A stretch of DNA of 64,000 bases, taken from NCBI RefSeq assembly GCF_025465995.1, contig NZ_JANLNY010000024.1, forward strand, positions 62,001 to 126,000, read 5' to 3'. The translations under genes were made by a program, and so were the position numbers. The notes beneath the pieces were generated by a model. That model was given only the letters and a program-made list of their open reading frames with translations, searched no databases and was not told the DNA's origin. Below, in pieces: positions 1 through 8,780 of this stretch (positions are counted from its first letter, which is position 1; each line of letters begins with the position of its first letter). This DNA is from Pseudomonas sp. 5P_3.1_Bac2. Its GTDB lineage: Bacteria > Pseudomonadota > Gammaproteobacteria > Pseudomonadales > Pseudomonadaceae.

Positions 1-1
1 C

Positions 2-91
2 CGCCTCGTAGCCGGAGTTATTCAGCGCTCAGCCACCCAGTTTGGCGGCAAAGATTACTTCGGGATTCGAGGCTTTGATGTGGCCAGTTAA
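2..91 (+). CDS. C-terminal fragment of an unknown protein, cut by window edge
   Basis: Open from the window edge in one frame for 29 codons, ending in TAA at 89-91 with the tail GGKDYFGIRGFDVAS. The start lies outside the window. I do not recognise the family. The gene two positions downstream is a DUF6708-type protein and a VgrG fragment follows, so it may be part of a type VI secretion accessory cluster, but this is inference from position only. Nothing coding is seen in the next 160 bases. Confidence 0.35.
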   Translation, partial: RLVAGVIQRSATQFGGKDYFGIRGFDVAS

Positions 92-255
92 AAGAGTACT
101 GACCCCGCCTAATTAGTGGTGTGTGTCGTAGCGAGATGAGACTTGAAAGGTGGTGTGCGGGCGTTAGTTAGAAAATTGGATACCCACTAATGCTTTTTGA
201 AGTCGCTCTGGCAAACAGGGCGATACTACCTTTAGATTGACCTGAATGAGATCCT

Positions 256-716
256 ATGGCCGCCAAGAGCGTTTACTTCGGCATATGCTCGGCGGATTGG
301 TCAAAGAGTCATACAGAGTCGATCACCAAGTTTTGCAAAATCATCTTCCTCATTAGTTTTAAGGCCTATCGGCTTAGCGAACTGAACTTCTATCGCGGGG
401 ATCAGGACAACATCTACCTGGTGATTTTTTATTAGGGGAAAGTCTGCTGGCTGATGACATGATCCACTATAAAGGTGAAAAAGTTTGGGGTAGTTTTTTG
501 GTGTTGGCAGGAGTAAAGAAAAGGGGGGATAGACCGGTAAGAATTTTTGATGCGCATATTGGCACTCTTATTGATCCTGAAGTGGCTAATTATCACAGTG
601 TTTACCACGAGTCCGAAGGCGAACAATTTGATGGAGTTCGCGGCGAACTGAGCTACTCCCCTATGGAAGGACTGACACTGCCCCCAATTGAAGTTAAGGA
701 AGTGATATGGCTGTAA
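256..716 (+). pseudogene. Hypothetical accessory protein, frameshifted at a T6 run
   Basis: An ATG at 256 opens a frame (MAAKSVYFGICSADW...) that stops at 433-435 just after RGDQDNIYLV. The -1 frame continues at once with LLGESLLADDMIHYKGEK and runs to TAA at 714-716. Adding one T to the six-T run at 425-430 fuses both halves into one plausible protein of about 153 residues. A one-base deletion is therefore the simplest reading; ribosomal slippage on the T run would give the same product. The family is not recognised. The end overlaps the next gene's ATG at 707 by 10 bases, suggesting an originally coupled pair. It may be a T6SS immunity or adaptor-type gene, judged from the neighbours only. 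Confidence 0.55.
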
Positions 717-1656
717 GTGATCTGATCCAGCAGGCCCGAGCGCGCTTTGGAAGTTCGCCCAGCGTAGTATTACGTGCTGATCAGTCAACCGGGGAAAAAA
801 CTTGGGAAATGTTCGTGATCGATGAACATACAGAACATTATTTATCGATAAAGGTTAGAGGGGACTCAGATCGAGGAATGGCTACCGGGATACTAGCCTT
901 CATCGGAGGGTTTGGCATATGTATGGCCTTATTTTTTGCTATGCAAGGAAAATGGCAGGGGGTATTTAACTTTTTACTTCTGTGTACCCCTTTAATTCTC
1001 GGGCCTTTCCTTTGGGAGACGCGCCGCCCACTTCCTTTGCCCATTTTGTTTAATCGTCGTACCCGTGAGGTCTATTTCGACCATAACGGCGAGCTGTACC
1101 ACACCCCTTGGGATGGTGCAGAAGCAGTTGCTGGTGAATTTATGCTGGTTGGGTCGCATACAGACGGTATGCACAATGCCTCGCTTGAGTTGTTGGTGCG
1201 TCGCTTGGGCGAACCGGATAATGCTCTATTGGTTTCGCTGGGTTTGCCTATGGGTAAAACACTTCAGATGCAAAAAGGCTTTTGGGAATGGTTGCGCGCT
1301 TATATGGATAACGGCCCTTGGTTTGACGAAAACGGTCAGCGCAGTGAGTCTGATGCTTACGTTAAAAGTATGCTGGCAGCTAATGTAGAACCGACAGGGT
1401 TTCTTTCTATCGTAAAAGTATTGCCGAGAAGAAGGCCGCTGCCGGTGGCAGTAACTACCTGACAGCCACAGACACAATTCTTTTCTTAGGCCATCTGTTT
1501 TTCTATCCAATGAATTGGATACAGAAATTTACCTATAACGTAGCCAAACGCCGCTCCCGTAATCGCTGGCCACAGATCGTAATGGAACGCCTGGAAGATG
1601 GCGGCCCAAAGACTCGCCTGATTGATTTGGAGCGCGAGCGCGGGCTAGATGTTTAG
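707..1656 (+). pseudogene. DUF6708-like membrane protein, frameshifted near the C-terminus
   Basis: The protein starts MAVSDLIQQARARFG and has two hydrophobic segments at roughly residues 60-80 and 85-105, followed by RRPLPLPILFNRRTREVYFD. That layout and motif fit the DUF6708 family found beside VgrG/T6SS effector genes in Pseudomonas. The frame stops at 1462 with a tail that looks non-native. The -1 frame continues from about 1420 with EKKAAAGGSNYLTATDTILF and KRRSRNRWPQIVMERLEDGG, to TAG at 1654-1656. One extra A in the four-A run at 1414-1417 would restore a single protein of about 316 residues. This is the second homopolymer shift in adjacent genes, so either the locus is decaying or the assembly has errors here. 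Confidence 0.6.
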
Positions 1657-1695
1657 GTCTGCGGCGCTAGGCCACTTCGGATCATAAAGTCATCA

Positions 1696-1995
1696 TTGCG
1701 TGTGATCCACCGTTCCGCCAACCAAAGACATTTCAATCTGAGCATTGATGGCGTCAGCCACGACCTGCAAGTGCTTGCCTTTACAGGGCGCGAGTCGATC
1801 AGTCAGGTCTATGAGTTTGTGCTGGAACTGGTCAGCGAGCGGCCGGATCTCGACCTGCAAAGCCTGCTGCACAAAACTGCCTTTCTGGCCTTTAACCCAA
1901 ACAACCTCGGCATCCATGGCCTGATCGAGAGCGCTCGTCGTGGTCAGTCGGGCAAGCGTTTAACCCGCTACCAAGAGATTCTACGTCCGAAATAA
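1696..1995 (+). pseudogene. VgrG N-terminal remnant (T6SS spike)
   Basis: The 99 codons match the beginning of Pseudomonas VgrG proteins: HFNLSIDGVSHDLQVLAFTG, then YEFVLELVSERPDLDLQSLL and SGKRLTRYQEILRP. A normal VgrG has 600 or more residues with gp27- and gp5-like domains. Here the frame ends in TAA after LRPK and no continuation was found in any frame before the next gene. The first possible start is a TTG at 1696, so even the start is uncertain. It is best read as a truncated remnant left by recombination between vgrG copies. Confidence 0.65.
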
Positions 1996-2080
1996 TGGCT
2001 GTCATTTCGGTTGCAATGTTGCTCTTGGTTTGGCTGCGCTGAGTTAGTTGTGCATCAGCCTACATTCGTTGAGCTGGGCT

Positions 2081-2108
2081 GGATTACGCCAGCGTTGCTG
2101 GTTAATCC
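2081..2108. repeat. REP-like palindrome overlapping the 3' end of the NAT gene
   Basis: GGATTA at 2081-2086 and TAATCC at 2103-2108 bracket a palindrome with CGCCAGC/GCTGG inner arms and a GTT loop. The same GGATTA...TAATCC frame occurs at 3231-3256 and four times at 28985-29300, so this belongs to a dispersed family. It supplies the TAA stop of the minus-strand gene that ends at 2102. Confidence 0.65.
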
Positions 2109-2995
2109 TCGCTACGGGCTGTAGCTGTCACTTGCTTAGTCTTCCCCACTAAAACCTCGTAATCCACCCGTCCCCGCACAATCTTCAGCCTCTGCTCAAA
2201 GAACCTTGCAAAGTCCTCAACCGTCTCCAGCACCCGCTGAGTCGTCCCCTCACGGTTGTGAATCTTTACCGTGTTATCCATCAAGTTAATGCGCGCATCT
2301 GGCGTGGCGATGGCCATGATCAGGTGTTGGGTGAAGAGTGACTCGGGGGATGTGGAGATATACCAGTTGGCAACTTTTACATCGTTGGCGGCTACGGGTT
2401 GTGTGGGGTTAAAGGCGTAGAGGTTGATCCATTCCTCCAGCACGTAGGCTTGCAGCATGTAGTGCATGCCGGTCAGGGTTTGCGGGGCCAGGCCGCTTTC
2501 GTTGACGGGGATAAAACGGTAGGGCTCGTGGGGTGTTTGCTGGGTTTGGCCGATACGGTTTAGCGACAGCGGGGCGGTTGGGCTCATGCCGCCGAAGTTG
2601 GGGTCGTACAGGTAGTCTTCACCGTCTACCTGCACAATGGTGACGAGGTGGGATTGCGCCGGGGTTTCACTGGGCGTGGCCATAAAGTACACGCGGCCCA
2701 AGCGGTTGACCGCGTGGTAGCCCAGCTCAGTTAACGCCTGTTGGATCAGCAGGCTTTGCTCAAAACAGTAGCCTTCGCGGTTTTGTACCAGCAGTTTGTG
2801 TTGCAGATATTCCAGATCCAGTGGCACCGCTTGGCCGAGAAAGGACGCGGTATTGCCGAAGGGGATATGGGTGGCATGCAGAAATTGCAGTTTTTGCAGG
2901 TTGGCCAACGTAGGGGCGCAGTCGCCAATGAAGTTGATGCGCTTCAGATACAGCGCCGCTAAGGACGGAGCAGAATCCGTATCGGGGGTGATCAT
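2102..2995 (-). CDS. nat: Arylamine N-acetyltransferase
   Basis: A cytosolic enzyme that transfers acetyl from acetyl-CoA to arylamines and hydrazines through a cysteine thioester. The family's Cys-His-Asp triad is visible: Cys77 in REGYCFEQ, His116 in SHLVTIV and Asp131 in YLYDPNFGG. The N-terminal YLKRINF and PTLANLQKL segments and IPFGN also fit. I chose the ATG at 2995 (297 residues) because GGAG lies 8 bases upstream; the longer frame to 3043 has no ribosome site. The C-terminal tail and stop codon lie inside a REP palindrome. It is transcribed alone, with the next gene on the same strand more than 350 bases upstream. Confidence 0.85.
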   Translation of the reverse strand: MITPDTDSAPSLAALYLKRINFIGDCAPTLANLQKLQFLHATHIPFGNTASFLGQAVPLDLEYLQHKLLVQNREGYCFEQSLLIQQALTELGYHAVNRLGRVYFMATPSETPAQSHLVTIVQVDGEDYLYDPNFGGMSPTAPLSLNRIGQTQQTPHEPYRFIPVNESGLAPQTLTGMHYMLQAYVLEEWINLYAFNPTQPVAANDVKVANWYISTSPESLFTQHLIMAIATPDARINLMDNTVKIHNREGTTQRVLETVEDFARFFEQRLKIVRGRVDYEVLVGKTKQVTATARSED

Positions 2996-3160
2996 GGTTT
3001 GCGCTCCGTGATGTTGACCAAAGTGTGACATCTGCGCAGCCATCGTTGGCTGTGGGCAGATGATCTGAGGCTAAGGTAGGTGGTCGTGGCTGTGATGCCA
3101 AGAGTGGCAGTCTGTTGGCACATTGGCAGGTCCAGCCCATTCATCGTTGTGTGAGGCGAT

Positions 3161-3191
3161 GCAAGCGCCTTTGCGGCGATTGCAGCCTACG
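3161..3191. repeat. 31-bp dispersed palindromic repeat, copy 1
   Basis: The sequence starts GCAAGCGCC and ends TTGCAGCCTACG, with an imperfect hairpin (the A at 3179 breaks one pair). It is nearly identical to the copy at 3309-3339, two differences in 31. It lies in the 360-base gap between the NAT gene and aer, which has no gene. Confidence 0.6.
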
Positions 3192-3230
3192 GACTGGATC
3201 AGCGCAATATTCGCCGTCGGTGTGTAGCCT

Positions 3231-3256
3231 GGATTAGCCGCGCAGCGGTGTAATCC
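3231..3256. repeat. REP-like palindrome (GGATTA...TAATCC)
   Basis: GGATTAGCCGC and GCGGTGTAATCC face each other around a short loop. It is the same family as the elements at 2081 and 28985-29300, and is preceded by GTGTAGCCT as in several other copies. Confidence 0.6.
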
Positions 3257-3308
3257 GCAGTACGCAGAAACCTGTGGACGTATTAGCGGGAGCAGGGTGT
3301 GTGCTGGT

Positions 3309-3339
3309 GCAAGCGCCTGTGCGGCGCTTGCAGCCTACG
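3309..3339. repeat. 31-bp dispersed palindromic repeat, copy 2
   Basis: GCAAGCGCC and GGCGCTTGC form a perfect 9-bp stem around TGTGC, followed by AGCCTACG. It sits 20 bases beyond the stop of aer on the side where its transcript would end, so it may stabilise or end that RNA, although no T run follows. Confidence 0.6.
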
Positions 3340-3359
3340 TGAAGGCCTATGCCGTGGGT

Positions 3360-4949
3360 TTATCTGCGAACTTTCTGGTTGCGAAACTGCTCGACCAACA
3401 ACTGCAAACGCTCCGCCAGGCCGGCCAGGTGTTGCGCGCTGCTGCGGCTTTGCTGGCTGGCGGTGACGCTGTTGAGATTGGCTTGGCGGATGGCGTTGAG
3501 GTTGTTTTGGATATCGTCGCCCACCGCGCTTTGTTGCTCCACGGCGGCAGCGATCTGCAGGCTCATATCGCTGATCTGGCTGACCCGCTGATTAATCCCC
3601 GCCAAGGCTTCGGCTGCTTGCAGCGCTTGTGTGACGCTGGCGTCGGCCTGCGCCTGGCTGCGCTGCATAGTCGCCACCGCGGCGCCGGTGCCTTGCTGCA
3701 GGGCGTTGATGATGTGGTGGATCTTGGCCGTGGATTGCTGAGTGCGTTGCGCCAAGCCCCGCACTGCATCGGCGACCACGGCAAAGCCGCGGCCGGCTTC
3801 ACCGGCTCGGGCGGCTTCGATAGCAGCATTCAGGGCGAGCAGATTGGTTTGCTCGGCGATGCCCTGGATCACTTCCAGCACCTGATAAATATCCTGGCTG
3901 TGCAGGTCGAGTTGGTGGATGGCTTCGTGGCTGCGCTGCACCTCGGCGGCCAGCGCGGCGATCAGCTGGCGGCTCTGCTCGACCAGGTGCAAGCCATGGC
4001 CGGTTTCATCATCCGCTGCACGGGCGGCGCTGGCGCTTTGTTGGGCGTGGCGCGCCACTTCCTGCACGCTGCTGGCCATCTGGCCGATCGCACTGGCCAC
4101 TTGCTCGGTTTGGCTTTGCTGCTGCACGCTGGCCTGGCTGCTGCAATCCACCGCCGCCGCTAATTCGCTGGCTTCTTGCCGGAGTTCGCGGGCCGATTCG
4201 GCCAGGCGGCCAATTACCGCGCCGGCTTCGGTTTGCAGGCTCTGCAGGGCAAAGGCGATTTGCCCCAGCTCATCGCGGCGCCCGCTATACACCCATTGGC
4301 TCAGCGGGTTGTGGGCGATCAGCCGGGCTTGCTCGGCCAACTGTTGCAGCGGTTGCAGCATCCGTGTGCTGATCAGGCTGAGCAATGCGCTAAGGCCCAA
4401 AGCGCCGCCTAGGGCAGTGAGCCACGGGAGGCCGCCACTGGCGCCCAGAAGCAAGGCCAACAGCCACACCGGGGTGCACAACAGCAGACTGAGACGGCTG
4501 CTGAGGCTGAGTGCGGGCGGGCGCAGTTGCTTGCTGTGGCGGCCACTTTGCATCTGCTGATAGAGCCACTGTGCGCGCTCGATACGTTCTTTGCTGGTGG
4601 CGGTGCGCACCGATTGGTACTCCACCACCTGACCGTTATGCACCACCGGTGTGACGTAAGCGCTGATCCAATAATGGTCGCCATTTTTGCAGCGGTTCTT
4701 CACCAGGCCCATCCACGATTGGCCTTTTTTCAAGGTGCGCCACATGTGTTCAAACGCCGCTGACGGCATCTCCGGGTGACGCACGATGTTGTGGTTATGG
4801 CCGATCAGCTCCTCGGCGCTAAAGCCGCTGATGTCGATAAAGTCTTGGTTGATGTAACTGACGCTGCCTTTGCGATCCGTTGTGGAGAGGATGTTGGCGT
4901 GGGCCGCCACCGGTACTTCGCGTTGGCTCAGGGGCAGGTTTATTTTCAT
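3360..4949 (-). CDS. aer: Aer-type aerotaxis receptor (PAS-HAMP-MCP)
   Basis: 529 residues. The N-terminal PAS domain (about 1-120; [16 protein letters not shown], then [10 protein letters not shown] and the [10 protein letters not shown] strand) matches the FAD-binding redox sensor of Aer proteins. Two hydrophobic segments at about 150-195 form a membrane hairpin with almost no periplasmic loop. A HAMP-like stretch follows, then a cytoplasmic signalling domain with the conserved tip [19 protein letters not shown] and [12 protein letters not shown]. It reports redox or oxygen state to CheA/CheW and so steers swimming. Its ATG overlaps the TAA of the upstream globin-coupled GGDEF-EAL gene by one base (TAATG), implying translational coupling of two oxygen-related sensors. 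Confidence 0.88.
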   Translation of the reverse strand: MKINLPLSQREVPVAAHANILSTTDRKGSVSYINQDFIDISGFSAEELIGHNHNIVRHPEMPSAAFEHMWRTLKKGQSWMGLVKNRCKNGDHYWISAYVTPVVHNGQVVEYQSVRTATSKERIERAQWLYQQMQSGRHSKQLRPPALSLSSRLSLLLCTPVWLLALLLGASGGLPWLTALGGALGLSALLSLISTRMLQPLQQLAEQARLIAHNPLSQWVYSGRRDELGQIAFALQSLQTEAGAVIGRLAESARELRQEASELAAAVDCSSQASVQQQSQTEQVASAIGQMASSVQEVARHAQQSASAARAADDETGHGLHLVEQSRQLIAALAAEVQRSHEAIHQLDLHSQDIYQVLEVIQGIAEQTNLLALNAAIEAARAGEAGRGFAVVADAVRGLAQRTQQSTAKIHHIINALQQGTGAAVATMQRSQAQADASVTQALQAAEALAGINQRVSQISDMSLQIAAAVEQQSAVGDDIQNNLNAIRQANLNSVTASQQSRSSAQHLAGLAERLQLLVEQFRNQKVRR

Positions 4950-7195
4950 TATTCAGCCTCCGCCGTGACGCCAGCGCTGGCGGCTAAGTCGAGGTAGCCA
5001 CCTGCGGCCAGACGGCTGAATTGCACTTGCAGTTCATGGGCCGCGCAGGGCCGGCTGAACCAATAACCCTGGGCCAGCTGGCAACCCTGGCCGCGCAAAA
5101 AGTCCAGATGCTCGGGGCTCTCGACGCCTTCGGCAATCACTTCCAGACCAAGGCTTTGACCCAAGCCGATAATGGCCCGGCTAATCACACTCAGTTCCGC
5201 GTCGCCGGGCACGCCGCCGATAAAGCTTTTATCCACCTTGAGAATATTCAGCGGGAAGCGCTTGAGATAACCCAGCGAGGAGTAGCCAGTACCGAAGTCA
5301 TCCAGGGCCAGTTGCACGCCGAGGTTGGCCAGGGCGCGCAGGGTGATCAGCGTCGCGGTGCTGTCTTCCAGCAGCTGACTTTCGGTGATTTCCAGCACCA
5401 GGCTCGCTGGTGGCAGGCCGCTGTCGAGAAGGATTTCGGTCAGGCGCAAGACGAAGTCATCCTGGCGCAGCTGGCGGCTGGACAGGTTCACCGCACAGTG
5501 CAGATGGGGCTGGCCACTCAGTTGCCAGGCGCGAACCTGGCGGCAGGCCTGAGCCAGTACCCAATCGCCGACGCGGATGATCTCGCCGGACTCTTCCAGC
5601 GACGGGATAAAGTCCAGCGGCGGCACCAAGGTGTCGCCGCGTTGCCAACGCAACAACGCCTCAACCCCGACCAGGCGCGTGCTGCCCTGTTCCAAGCGGC
5701 AGATCGGTTGGTAATGCAGCACAAACTCGTTGCGCTCCAGGGCCTGACTCAGGGCGCTTTCCAGCTCCAGCTGGTAGTGCGCGCTGACCTGCAACTCGGC
5801 GCTAAAGCGGGCGAACTGTGCCTTGCCCGCCTGCTTGGCCTGATACAGGGCCAGGTCGGCGGCTTGCAGGGCATCCTGGCTGGCGTTGTGGGGTTGCAGT
5901 GCGGTGATACCGATGCTGGCGCTGACCACCAGCACCTGATCGGCGATATGCATGGGCGTGTGCATGCAGTCGAGCATGCGCTGGGCGACGATTTCAGCAT
6001 CATCGGCGCAGGCCAGATCAGTCAGTAGCACGACAAACTCATCGCCACCAAAGCGGCACAGATGATCACCCGGGCGCAGGCAGTGCCTTAAGCGCCGGCT
6101 GACTTCCACCAGTACTTGATCACCGCAAGCATGGCCGAGGCTGTCGTTGATCAGCTTGAATCGGTCCAGGTCAACGAACAACAACGCCGCCTCGCGGGCG
6201 CCGGTCTTGCCCAGTTGTTGCAAGCACTGCTGCAGCAATTCATCCAAGCGCAGACGGTTGCCTAAACCCGTGAGGGGATCATGCCGCGCAGCGTGACGCA
6301 GTTGCTGCTCGACGGTTTTGCGGGCGCTGATATCGGTTTGCGAGCCGGTGATGCGGCGCTGGCCGCTGCTGTCGATTTCCGCCACGCCGCGGGCCTGCAC
6401 CCAGAGGTAATCGCCATTGGCGCGGCGGATGCGGTATTCGTGATGTAGCAGCGCGTTGGCCCCACTGACATGGGCGTCGATGGCTTGGCGCAGGCCAGGC
6501 AAGTCGTCGGGATGGACACGGCTAAACCAACTCAAGCTGCCTTCGCCTAAGTTGTCGCGGCTTAGGTCGAGCATGCTCGCCCAACGCTCGGAGACATACA
6601 GGCGATCGTGCTCTATGTGCCAATCCCAGATGCCATCGTTGGCACCGCGCAGCGCCCGGGCAAAACGCGCTTCACTGTCTTCCAAGGCTTGGCGTTGCGC
6701 CGAGCTGTAAGTGTCGATGGCCAAGGTCATGTCGAAGAACACCACCTTAAGCAAGCTGGCAAACAGCGCCTGATGTTCATGCTGGGGGAACAAGGTGTGG
6801 AGCATTTCATCGAGGTAAATACGGTAGCCGGCCAGGTACCATTTCATCTCGATGCTGGCGCGCTGGTGGATCAGGCCAATGCGTACACGACTGGCCACAT
6901 AGTCGTCGTCATAGGGGCCGTGCCACAGGCGCTGGTAGTAGTCCAATTGACTGTGGGCGAGACGGCTTAAGGTGGCAGGGTCACTGATCAGCGTCGCGGG
7001 GCCAGGGAAGCGGCGTAGGTGGTCGTAAAGCCGCTCAACAAATCGCTGTTGTGCGTCGTTCATCTGTTCGGCTACCGCATTCAGACGTTGTGCGTCGCTG
7101 GGTTGCCAATCCAATAAAGCGGTTCTGCCCAGAATCTCGCTTTGGGTCAGCCCCATATGGCGCATCAAGTCTTCCAGTGCGTTACCAGAGTTCAT
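4949..7195 (-). CDS. Globin-coupled sensor with PAS, GGDEF and EAL domains
   Basis: About 748 residues from the ATG at 7195; an alternative ATG at 7246 would precede the natural N-terminus. Order: sensor globin (about 1-180) with the proximal histidine near residue 110 in RIGLIHQR followed by [10 protein letters not shown], a signature of heme-binding protoglobin sensors; a PAS domain with PAC (about 185-310; [11 protein letters not shown]); GGDEF with an intact [10 protein letters not shown] active site and LTGLGNR start; EAL with [21 protein letters not shown] and [10 protein letters not shown]. Both catalytic motifs look intact, so it could make and degrade cyclic-di-GMP under heme-oxygen control. 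It is transcribed just ahead of aer with TAATG overlap, linking oxygen sensing to motility. The net activity cannot be told from sequence. Confidence 0.87.
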   Translation of the reverse strand: MNSGNALEDLMRHMGLTQSEILGRTALLDWQPSDAQRLNAVAEQMNDAQQRFVERLYDHLRRFPGPATLISDPATLSRLAHSQLDYYQRLWHGPYDDDYVASRVRIGLIHQRASIEMKWYLAGYRIYLDEMLHTLFPQHEHQALFASLLKVVFFDMTLAIDTYSSAQRQALEDSEARFARALRGANDGIWDWHIEHDRLYVSERWASMLDLSRDNLGEGSLSWFSRVHPDDLPGLRQAIDAHVSGANALLHHEYRIRRANGDYLWVQARGVAEIDSSGQRRITGSQTDISARKTVEQQLRHAARHDPLTGLGNRLRLDELLQQCLQQLGKTGAREAALLFVDLDRFKLINDSLGHACGDQVLVEVSRRLRHCLRPGDHLCRFGGDEFVVLLTDLACADDAEIVAQRMLDCMHTPMHIADQVLVVSASIGITALQPHNASQDALQAADLALYQAKQAGKAQFARFSAELQVSAHYQLELESALSQALERNEFVLHYQPICRLEQGSTRLVGVEALLRWQRGDTLVPPLDFIPSLEESGEIIRVGDWVLAQACRQVRAWQLSGQPHLHCAVNLSSRQLRQDDFVLRLTEILLDSGLPPASLVLEITESQLLEDSTATLITLRALANLGVQLALDDFGTGYSSLGYLKRFPLNILKVDKSFIGGVPGDAELSVISRAIIGLGQSLGLEVIAEGVESPEHLDFLRGQGCQLAQGYWFSRPCAAHELQVQFSRLAAGGYLDLAASAGVTAEAE

Positions 7196-7226
7196 GATAA
7201 TTCCCGCCCTTTGTATTTTTTTGAGC

Positions 7227-7276
7227 ACAAAAAAAGCGCCGCCCACCGCGCTTTATGAGCGTGGTGGTGCGGCGCT
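7227..7276 (-). terminator. Rho-independent terminator after the gene at 7355
   Basis: AAGCGCCGC and GCGGCGCTT pair, extended by CACC/GGTG, around a short loop. On the minus strand the hairpin is followed by a T run (A run at 7227-7235 on the plus strand). It separates the small gene at 7355-7666 from the GGDEF-EAL/aer pair. Confidence 0.75.
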
Positions 7277-7354
7277 TCGTCTTGCAGGCCTTATATCCTG
7301 CCCGGCAAAGCCGGTTCCCGCCTTGGCGGACCCTAAGTGGTCGGTATTTCTACT

Positions 7355-7666
7355 CTATTCATCGCAGGCTGACAATTGTTTCAGCAGACCTTCTAAGCGT
7401 TTACGCAACTCGGCCAGATCTTTGGATCTAAAGGCATGGCGAGTGCGCGCTAAGATCTCCACGGCATCGAGCAGGGCCAGTTGCACATGGCCTTCAAGGC
7501 CGGCGGGAGGTTCTTTTAACCAGCGGCATAAGGGCGCGTTCGAGCAGTCGCTGGCCTCATGAATCACCTCAGCGGATTGACTGTGGTCGACCAGCCAATG
7601 GGTGAGTTCGGTGGTCAAAACGGCGTCGGTGCAGATGATTCGCGGGATGGTTTGGGAGGTCGTCAT
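7355..7666 (-). CDS. Small hypothetical protein, possibly CZB-like
   Basis: 103 residues, no signal peptide or membrane segment. HWLVDHSQ, a CSNAPLCRWL stretch and HVQLALLDAV, followed by a charged helix ending LEGLLKQL, loosely recall the His/Cys spacing of chemoreceptor zinc-binding (CZB) domains. The order is not convincing, so I leave the function open. It has its own terminator at 7227-7276 and a long divergent promoter region upstream. Its position beside two oxygen-signalling genes is suggestive only. Confidence 0.6.
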   Translation of the reverse strand: MTTSQTIPRIICTDAVLTTELTHWLVDHSQSAEVIHEASDCSNAPLCRWLKEPPAGLEGHVQLALLDAVEILARTRHAFRSKDLAELRKRLEGLLKQLSACDE

Positions 7667-8015
7667 AGTGATGGCACTTTAGTCCTATTCACGACCAAAA
7701 ACATTGATCAACGGCAACTATTTTGGGCGTTTTAAGATGTCTATTTAGCCGCTGTAAGTGTTTTTTGACGTCAGCTTGCTGGCGTAAGCGACTGGTTTAT
7801 AGCGCCTTGGACAAGCCCGATGGTTTTGCGCAAGTGCCACCATTGGGCCTTTGCCGGGTTTTTAGAGCGTTTGAGAAGTACATTAGAACGCTCTATTTCA
7901 AGACTTTTTCCGGGCTTTGCTGACAAATAAAAGGGTTTCCATGGCTTTAGTGCTGGCCTTAGACTCCGCCCCCCTTGTGGTTTTCTGTAGTGCCGTAACT
8001 GGCTGAGACTGTGCT
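7667..8015. other. 349-bp divergent intergenic region with an inverted repeat
   Basis: No gene is supported here. It must hold the promoters for the minus-strand small gene and the plus-strand binding-protein gene. A 9-bp perfect inverted repeat, TAGAGCGTT at 7863-7871 and AACGCTCTA at 7887-7895, could be an operator or a hairpin. A 21-codon frame from ATG 7940 lacks supporting evidence. Confidence 0.5.
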
Positions 8016-8780
8016 GTGAAGTTTGCCCGAATGCTGCCTTTGCTAATGTTGAGCCTGCTGCTTGGCGCACCGGCGCAGGCGGAGTCTGTGCGCTTAGTGA
8101 CTGGCAATGATTACGCGCCTTTTACCGGTAAAACCTTGCCGGCCTACGGCATGCTCAGCAAGTTGGTGCGCACTGCATTTGAGCGCAGTGGACTGTCCAG
8201 CACCCTGTATTGGCGACCATGGAATCGGGGTTATTTAAATACCCTGCGTACCGATTTTGACGCCACCTTCCCCTATATCCGCAGCCCTGAGCGCGAGCGC
8301 GATTTCCTCTTCTCTGAGCCTTTATATGTGGGCGAGCAATATATCTTCAGCCGCGCTGGGGAGCTGTTTTCGGCGCAGGACATCAGTGCCATGCAGGGCA
8401 AGCGGCTGTGCTATCCATTGGGTTGGCAGGCGCCCGCCGATGTGCAAGCGCTGGTGGACGAAGGCCAAGTGCAACGGCACTCACCGGCCAGCCTGAATGA
8501 ATGCGCCCGCTTGCTGTTATTGGGCCGCGACGACTTCTTCCTGGCCGATCGTTATCTGGGCGAGAGTGCCTTAATGCTCAGTGGCGCAACGAGCAGTCAC
8601 TTTGTCCGTTCCACTACGCCGATCAACCGCAGCACCATGCACCTGATCGTGTCGCGTAAACACCCGAAAGCGCAGTGGCTGATCGATCAATTTAATAAGG
8701 GTTTGGCCAGCATGCAGGCCAGCGGTGATTACCGTCTTTTGATTGATAACTACCTAGCGACTAAGTCACTGGCTGACTAA
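8016..8780 (+). CDS. Periplasmic solute-binding protein, family 3
   Basis: 254 residues from a GTG start. The N-terminus is a Sec signal peptide (LPLLMLSLLLGAPAQA). The rest fits the SBP_bac_3 fold: VRLVTGNDYAPFTG opening, GYLNTLRTDFDATFPY, then SEPLYVGEQYIFSR. In this family such proteins bind amino acids or act as stand-alone sensors. No transporter permease or ATPase gene is nearby, so it is an orphan and the ligand is unknown. The last 20 bases overlap the 3' end of the convergent DUF1835 gene. Confidence 0.8.
   Translation: MKFARMLPLLMLSLLLGAPAQAESVRLVTGNDYAPFTGKTLPAYGMLSKLVRTAFERSGLSSTLYWRPWNRGYLNTLRTDFDATFPYIRSPERERDFLFSEPLYVGEQYIFSRAGELFSAQDISAMQGKRLCYPLGWQAPADVQALVDEGQVQRHSPASLNECARLLLLGRDDFFLADRYLGESALMLSGATSSHFVRSTTPINRSTMHLIVSRKHPKAQWLIDQFNKGLASMQASGDYRLLIDNYLATKSLAD

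Noticed and set aside
1065..1388. 107-codon plus-strand frame inside the DUF6708-like gene
   Set aside because: Overlaps the recognisable DUF6708 frame along its full length and has no independent features.
7940..8005. 21-codon frame starting MALVLALDSAP before the binding-protein gene
   Set aside because: No ribosome site and no resemblance to known leader peptides; likely chance.
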